From: Candidatus Ethanoperedens thermophilum
GTDB lineage: Archaea; Halobacteriota; Methanosarcinia; Methanosarcinales; EX4572-44
DNA length: 9,390 nucleotides
Direction of reading: 5' to 3'
NCBI GenBank assembly: GCA_012910725.1
Contig: WNEG01000086.1
Coordinates: 1 to 9,390, forward strand
The translations under genes and the position numbers were made by a program. Each line of letters opens with the position of its first letter. Position 1 is the first letter of the stretch. The notes under the pieces are model-generated. The model was not told the DNA's origin. It ran no database searches and saw nothing but the letters and a program-made list of their open reading frames with translations. Of the stretch, positions 5,804-9,390 are shown piece after piece.

Positions 5804-5810
5804 CTTATAT
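5804..5810 (+). promoter_or_regulatory. TATA box of the RecJ-like nuclease gene
   Basis: The stretch cttatat is preceded by an A-rich stretch (tcaaaa) suited to a BRE. Its 3' end lies 26 bases before the ATG at 5837, so transcription should start within a few bases of that ATG. This promoter decides the start chosen for the gene and argues against the upstream ATG at 5786. Confidence 0.6.
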
Positions 5811-5836
5811 CTCTTGGTGCGGTATGTGTTGGTTTG

Positions 5837-7873
5837 ATGAGTGAATGTAGCGAATGCAAAGGCACTGGTTTTATTGTTGAAGGTGAAACGGTGTGCCCGG
5901 TTTGTCATGGTAGTGGTAAGGTTAAAAGTGTGGACCTTACCAGTTTGAATGAGGAAGATCTTCCCGGTCTTCTCTCTGGAGACTTGAATTGTAAAAAGTG
6001 TGGCGGCACTGGTAAAATACCTGTTAAGAAGAGGTGTGAAAAATGCAATGGAAACGGTGTGATTGTGCATAAGCTGCATAATGCATGCGATCTTACAGAT
6101 GTTGAAACTGGTGAATTGTATGAAGGTGTGGTCGGGGACGTGGTTGCTTTTGGAGCTTTTGTTTATCTGAATAGTAATATTAAAGGGCTTGCACATTCCA
6201 GTAAATTGAAGCATGAACCTTCACATGCTGATAAGATGGTTGTTGAGGTTCGAAGTATCCAGGCAAATGGCAATATTGAGCTTGTACCAGTTTCTGTTTC
6301 TAACTATTTTCTCGTAGATGTTAAAAAAGATCTGCCACGTCGGTTGAGCAGTGAATTGATGGGGTTTGTTGGAAAACAAATTCTCATCTCTGGCGAAGTG
6401 ATACAGGTAAAACAAACCGGTGGACCAACAATCTTTACGATCAGTGACGAGGGAGGACTTGTTCACTGTGCTGCCTTTGAGAAAGCTGGTGAGCGCACAT
6501 ATCCTGGAATTGACAATGGGATGATCGTGGAAGTCATGGGTGAGGCAAACCTTCGAAACAATGAGGTTCAAATCGAAGTACAGGATATAAGCCTTCTTCC
6601 GGTCAGTGAGGCAGTAGAGATCAAAAAACAGATTGATGGTGCCATACGAAAAAGAGCAAAGCCTTCAAGCACGAAATTCATGGTCCAAAGCCAGGTTCTT
6701 GAAAAACTGCATCCTGAAATGATGAAAGTGGCAGAAGAAATCAGGTACGCTGTGCTGACCTCAAGGCGGATTATCCTGAGGCACCATGCCGATGCTGATG
6801 GCATAACAGCTGCTATCGCAATCGAACGTGCAATACTCCCGCTGATACGCGAAGTAGGAGGCGTGGATGCAGAGCATCGCTTCTTCAAACGTGCACCTTC
6901 TAAGGCACCATTCTATGAACTTGAAGATATTACAAAGGACCTGACATTTGCCCTCGAAGATAAGGTACGCTTTGGCCAGAAACTGCCCCTCATCGTTTTG
7001 ATGGACAACGGTTCAACAGAAGAGGATGTTCCAGCCATGCTTCAAGCAAAGGTGTACGGACTTGACATAATCGTCGTAGACCATCACCATCCTGATAAAA
7101 TCGTGGACCAGTACCTGCTTAGTCATGTGAATCCTGCACACGCTGGAGGAGACTTTGGAGTTACAGCAGGCATGCTTGGATTTGAAATAGCACGCATGAT
7201 ACTCCCGGAAGTAACCGATGAGATTCAGCACTTTCCAGCAGTTTCAGCCATAGGCGACCGCTCTGAAGCGCCAGAGGCTGAAGCATACATCAAGCTCGCA
7301 TCAGACAACTACACACGTGAAGAGCTTACAAATATCGCGCTTGCAATCGACTATGAAGCCTACTGGCAGCGCTTCAACGATGGCAGAGGCATTATGAATG
7401 ACATACTAAACATTGGAAACACCACCACTCACAGAAAAATCGTGGACCTGCTGTGCAAACAGGCAAATTTTGCCATCGCAGAACAACTTGAAACGTGCAT
7501 GCAAAACGTAAAATCCACACAACTTTCAAACAGTGCAATATTGAACGTGATCGATGTAGAAAACTATGCACACAAATTTACCTTCCCGCCACCAGGTAAA
7601 ACCAGTGGGGAAATACATGATCGGTTATGCAGGAAGTATGATGGGAAGCCGGTTGTGACCATCGGATACGGGCCAGACTTTGCAGTAATACGAAGCAAAG
7701 GCGTCCTTCTCAACATACCACAGATGGTACGGGAATTGCGTGACGAAATGAAAGGAGCAGGTGTCAACGGGGGAGGGCACCTCGTGGTAGGAAGCGTGAA
7801 ATTTGTTGGGGGAATGAGACGAGAAGTGCTCCAGAAACTTGCAGAGAAGATGGGGAGAGTCGGGATAGAATAA
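5837..7873 (+). CDS. Archaeal RecJ-like DHH nuclease with DnaJ-type zinc finger (COG1107 type)
   Basis: With the start at 5837 the protein has 678 residues. The N-terminus holds four CxxCxGxG motifs (C4/C7, C20/C23, C52/C55, C67/C70), a complete DnaJ-type two-zinc cluster. An S1-like domain follows (about 92-152, GELYEGVVGDVVAFGAFVYL), then an OB-fold (about 180-252). The DHH domain has RHHADADG (315-322), a metal-binding D390 in LMDNGS, VVDHHHPD (414-420) and D474 in AIGDRSE. The C-terminal DHHA1 domain ends in the substrate-binding GAGVNGGGH (640-648). All catalytic positions are intact. The family is predicted to be an exonuclease on single-stranded DNA or RNA; the true substrate is not known to me. 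I reject the longer ATG at 5786 because the TATA box at 5804-5810 lies inside that extension and the zinc finger starts directly after the shorter start. The transcript is probably nearly leaderless. Confidence 0.92.
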   Translation: MSECSECKGTGFIVEGETVCPVCHGSGKVKSVDLTSLNEEDLPGLLSGDLNCKKCGGTGKIPVKKRCEKCNGNGVIVHKLHNACDLTDVETGELYEGVVGDVVAFGAFVYLNSNIKGLAHSSKLKHEPSHADKMVVEVRSIQANGNIELVPVSVSNYFLVDVKKDLPRRLSSELMGFVGKQILISGEVIQVKQTGGPTIFTISDEGGLVHCAAFEKAGERTYPGIDNGMIVEVMGEANLRNNEVQIEVQDISLLPVSEAVEIKKQIDGAIRKRAKPSSTKFMVQSQVLEKLHPEMMKVAEEIRYAVLTSRRIILRHHADADGITAAIAIERAILPLIREVGGVDAEHRFFKRAPSKAPFYELEDITKDLTFALEDKVRFGQKLPLIVLMDNGSTEEDVPAMLQAKVYGLDIIVVDHHHPDKIVDQYLLSHVNPAHAGGDFGVTAGMLGFEIARMILPEVTDEIQHFPAVSAIGDRSEAPEAEAYIKLASDNYTREELTNIALAIDYEAYWQRFNDGRGIMNDILNIGNTTTHRKIVDLLCKQANFAIAEQLETCMQNVKSTQLSNSAILNVIDVENYAHKFTFPPPGKTSGEIHDRLCRKYDGKPVVTIGYGPDFAVIRSKGVLLNIPQMVRELRDEMKGAGVNGGGHLVVGSVKFVGGMRREVLQKLAEKMGRVGIE

Positions 7874-7992
7874 GGATTCAAACCACTGTATACTTCGTAT
7901 GCAGAAAATAATTCTTGATTGCGCCAGCAATCAAGTGCAGCAGATGACCAGTGACTGGAAAGTTGGGATAGAATACGGATTCAAACCAGTGC
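7858..7992. repeat. Partial duplication of the nuclease gene's 3' end
   Basis: About 32 bases at 7858-7889, spanning the nuclease stop codon, recur 103 bases downstream at 7961-7992 in the same orientation with about four differences (shared blocks gggatagaata and ggattcaaacca). In the second copy the stop codon has become tac. The second copy runs into the last codons of the convergent DUF116 gene. Confidence 0.75.
7914..7935. terminator. Hairpin between convergent genes
   Basis: CTTGATTGC (7914-7922) and GCAATCAAG (7927-7935) form a perfect nine-bp stem with the loop gcca. It sits between the convergent nuclease and DUF116 genes, so it may act as a bidirectional terminator or RNA 3'-end stabiliser. 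There is no long T-run on either side. Smaller palindromes ATAC-ttc-GTAT (7890-7900 region) and CCAGT-g-ACTGG (7948-7958) lie nearby. Confidence 0.45.
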
Positions 7993-8598
7993 TTCTTTTA
8001 GACTATCGAGATTGAACTCTGTATTTGCGCAGCCATTTTTTGTTAAAAGAATCCCTTTGATAGGCAATCCTTTCGATTCTACAAATTCTATTCCCAATTT
8101 TATTTCATCGGGGCATGCAATTCCCAAAACTGCATCACAATTCGTGTTCCCAAGGATTTTATGTATACATGAGCCCCCGGGTAAAATAAAAACTTTATAG
8201 CCTTTTTCTTCCCCAAGTACAGTCGCCCGGTTTGCCAGACAATCGGGCAAGCAGTGGTTGCAGAAATAAGAAGAAAATTCTGGGTTAAATTCAGCCTTAC
8301 ACCTTGAATCCATGTATTTTCGGCAGCAATGTGAAACCAACAATACTTTTTTTCTTGCTTTTTTAAAGCCCTCTTCATAAACCAAATTTTTGATCTGGAT
8401 ATCTACAAGGTCTTCAACCACGGAAATTGCGTCTTCCAACCGAATTCCAAGAATTTTATCCACCCTGGACTCTCTAACAATATTCTCTGAGACGTTCTCC
8501 TGTTTCTCGTGTAATTTCTGTTTACTAACCATCTCAGTAATATTTTTGAAAAACTCTCCCGGGAGTCTTGTTAAATCATAGATGAAATGATATGACAT
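7981..8598 (-). CDS. DUF116 family cysteine-rich protein
   Basis: This 205-residue protein matches the DUF116 layout: an N-terminal helical part (1-83), then a cysteine-rich core with VSHCCRKYMDSRC (88-100) and FCNHCLPDCLA (112-122), GYKVFILPGGSCIHKIL (133-149), GIACPDEIKLGIEF (159-172) and a last cysteine in TKNGCANT (186-193). At least ten cysteines are present and several are family-conserved, which suggests metal or iron-sulfur binding. The molecular function is unknown. There is no signal peptide or membrane segment, so it is probably cytoplasmic. It starts 31 bases after the pth2 stop on the same strand and may be co-transcribed, although A/T-rich sequence in the gap (near 8604-8611) could also be a promoter. 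The start at 8598 has no strong Shine-Dalgarno sequence; the Met at residue 23 is a less likely alternative. Confidence 0.82.
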   Translation of the reverse strand: MSYHFIYDLTRLPGEFFKNITEMVSKQKLHEKQENVSENIVRESRVDKILGIRLEDAISVVEDLVDIQIKNLVYEEGFKKARKKVLLVSHCCRKYMDSRCKAEFNPEFSSYFCNHCLPDCLANRATVLGEEKGYKVFILPGGSCIHKILGNTNCDAVLGIACPDEIKLGIEFVESKGLPIKGILLTKNGCANTEFNLDSLKEALV

Positions 8599-8629
8599 AA
8601 TTTTATATTTAATTGTTATGAATTTGGAT

Positions 8630-8977
8630 CTATACTAATTTCAAGTTTTTTGTTATTTTATTAATTTCCTCTTCCGATGCTGGACCGATGCCAAGTGCTG
8701 TGACAGTTCCTGATGGTATTTCCGTATATCCTGCATCCACTACGAGGGCTGTTGGAATGTGCTCTTGTTTTGCAATCTCTTGAAGTTCTATGAGGTCACC
8801 CAAATTTGGCACCCGCAGCACGATTTTTTTCTGTCCACCCCTTTTCCATTCACCTGCAGCATCTTTTCCTGCAAGGTTGCTTGCCATCACTGCTGCATGT
8901 GCTACTTGCGCTGCGAGCTTGCCGCGGGAGAGTTTGAGATCCTCGCGGACGATGATGCTTTGCTTATATTCACTCAT
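8630..8977 (-). CDS. pth2: Peptidyl-tRNA hydrolase, archaeal/eukaryotic type (Pth2)
   Basis: This 115-residue protein is a standard-length Pth2. It hydrolyses the ester bond of peptidyl-tRNA released from ribosomes and so recycles tRNA in the cytoplasm. The signature REDLKLSRGKLAAQVAHAAV (11-30) contains the conserved K20, Q24 and H27. KRGGQKKIVLRV (45-56) forms the central strand, and DAGYTEIPSGTVTALGIGP (81-99) is the active-site loop with D81 and T84. All family positions look intact. The ATG at 8977 is one base past the stop of the upstream gene, which indicates an operon with translational coupling. No clear Shine-Dalgarno sequence of its own is visible, in line with coupling. DUF116 follows after 31 bases. 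Confidence 0.96.
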   Translation of the reverse strand: MSEYKQSIIVREDLKLSRGKLAAQVAHAAVMASNLAGKDAAGEWKRGGQKKIVLRVPNLGDLIELQEIAKQEHIPTALVVDAGYTEIPSGTVTALGIGPASEEEINKITKNLKLV

Positions 8978-8978
8978 T

Positions 8979-9293
8979 TCAGTTTTTTAGCATGCCTTCT
9001 TCATCGAATTCAAGCTTGTTGGTGTTGGTATTCAGCCAGTCTTCCCCGTATGTTTTTGCCTCACTTTCGTTAAAATCTTTGAGTATTATATCGTTTTCAG
9101 TGGTTCTTTCTACCGATTCAACTGGTATGGCAAGCGTCTCTCTCTCTGATTTTACAATGATCATGCCATTCTTTACCGCTATACTTTCTCCAATCTTCTC
9201 TGTCCCATGTTTTACATACTTGCAGGTATATTTTGATTGCAGAATTTTCTCATCCGATACACTTTTTTTATTTTTTTTAAAAAAATATAACAT
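8979..9293 (-). CDS. Small beta-rich protein, possibly DUF5749-like
   Basis: With the start at 9293 this is 104 residues: a lysine-rich N-terminus (MLYFFKKNKKSVSD), a compact beta-strand series (CKYVKHGTEKIGESIAVKNG, MIIVKS, ETLAIPVESVERTTENDIIL), then an acidic tail (KDFNESEAKTYGEDWL). The pattern resembles a family of small archaeal beta-barrel proteins that I associate with DUF5749; that assignment is from memory and moderate. The function is unknown. The frame stays open upstream to an ATG at 9389, one base from the window edge. I prefer 9293 because a TATA-like stretch (about 9313-9322, attataataat) sits about 25 bases upstream of it and the added 32 residues have no domain features. Its stop is one base from the pth2 start, so it is the first gene of that cluster within view. 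Confidence 0.6.
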   Translation of the reverse strand: MLYFFKKNKKSVSDEKILQSKYTCKYVKHGTEKIGESIAVKNGMIIVKSERETLAIPVESVERTTENDIILKDFNESEAKTYGEDWLNTNTNKLEFDEEGMLKN

Positions 9294-9312
9294 TGTTTTA
9301 CTGCCCCTAAAA

Positions 9313-9322
9313 TTATTATAAT
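9313..9322 (-). promoter_or_regulatory. Probable promoter of the 9293-pth2-DUF116 cluster
   Basis: The minus strand reads gattataataat here, with the centre about 25 bases upstream of the ATG at 9293. This would give a leaderless or very short-leader transcript. If the longer start at 9389 is the real one, this sequence is coding and the promoter lies outside the window. Confidence 0.4.
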
Positions 9323-9390
9323 CTTTTTGACTATAGTTAATGTCTTTATCTTTTATGCTGCCCTCAGTATTTATAGTTACATCTTTCATA

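Larger units (their letters stand above)
5206..5836. other. 630-base mosaic region without a convincing protein gene
   Basis: In order it holds the CCACAGAGG inverted repeat (5270-5352), copy 2 of the 67-bp repeat (5393-5459), palindromic element copy B (5484-5541), a looser stem (TTGGTC at 5564-5569 with GACCAA at 5589-5594), a cluster of four hairpins (5640-5761), and the promoter of the next gene (5804-5810). The open frames here have no recognisable protein family. Composition is A/T-rich to about 5460 and clearly more G/C-rich from 5640 to 5730. Confidence 0.7.

Noticed and set aside
5572..5865. Minus-strand open frame of 97 residues opposite the hairpin cluster and the nuclease start
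   Set aside because: It has no recognisable domain, overlaps the nuclease promoter and N-terminal coding sequence, and its residue pattern is what structured G/C-rich DNA gives in an antisense frame.
8100..8378. Second minus-strand frame of 92 residues inside the DUF116 gene
   Set aside because: It is a shifted frame of DUF116, which has the conserved cysteine and GGS motifs in its own uninterrupted frame.

Overview
The window looks like a piece of a euryarchaeal chromosome, most likely a methanogen or a related methane-oxidising archaeon. The reasons are an archaeal-type RqcH (NFACT protein), an ATP-grasp protein resembling the methanofuran enzyme MfnD, the archaea-specific RecJ-like nuclease with a DnaJ-type zinc finger (COG1107 type), Pth2, and promoters with TATA boxes about 25 bases upstream of starts, several of which fit leaderless transcripts. 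The species cannot be read from the sequence. All functional calls are by recognition of motifs; no database search was run.

Layout: 1-183 is intergenic and carries one copy of a 67-bp dispersed repeat. 184-2163 (minus) is rqcH. 2164-2865 is a scar zone holding the 3' remnant of an ISAzo13-family transposase (2369-2679, minus, broken by an upstream stop and a frameshift) and then the promoter of a HicB-HicA toxin-antitoxin pair (2866-3317, plus). A convergent ATP-grasp gene, probable mfnD, occupies 3379-4275 (minus). A second toxin-antitoxin pair, an AbrB-type antitoxin with a PIN toxin (5155-4490, minus), has a perfect 10-bp inverted repeat next to its TATA box. A related repeat element lies on each side of this pair (4340-4430 and 5484-5541).

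5206-5836 has no convincing protein gene. It is a mosaic: an 11-bp-arm inverted repeat, the second copy of the 67-bp repeat, one of the two related elements, and a run of four strong hairpins (5640-5761) that lies upstream of the next gene's apparent promoter and could be an unrecognised RNA or the tail of a lost mobile element. The plus-strand gene 5837-7873 encodes the COG1107-type nuclease. The convergent gap 7874-7980 contains a hairpin and a partial duplication of the nuclease gene's 3' end. On the minus strand, a small beta-barrel-like protein (9293-8979), Pth2 (8977-8630) and a DUF116 protein (8598-7981) form a tight cluster.

In short, housekeeping genes for translation quality control, cofactor synthesis and nucleic-acid processing alternate with accessory islands made of two toxin-antitoxin modules, a dead insertion sequence and several repeat families. 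The most worthwhile unexplained parts are the hairpin cluster 5640-5761 and the repeat pair that brackets the AbrB-PIN module.
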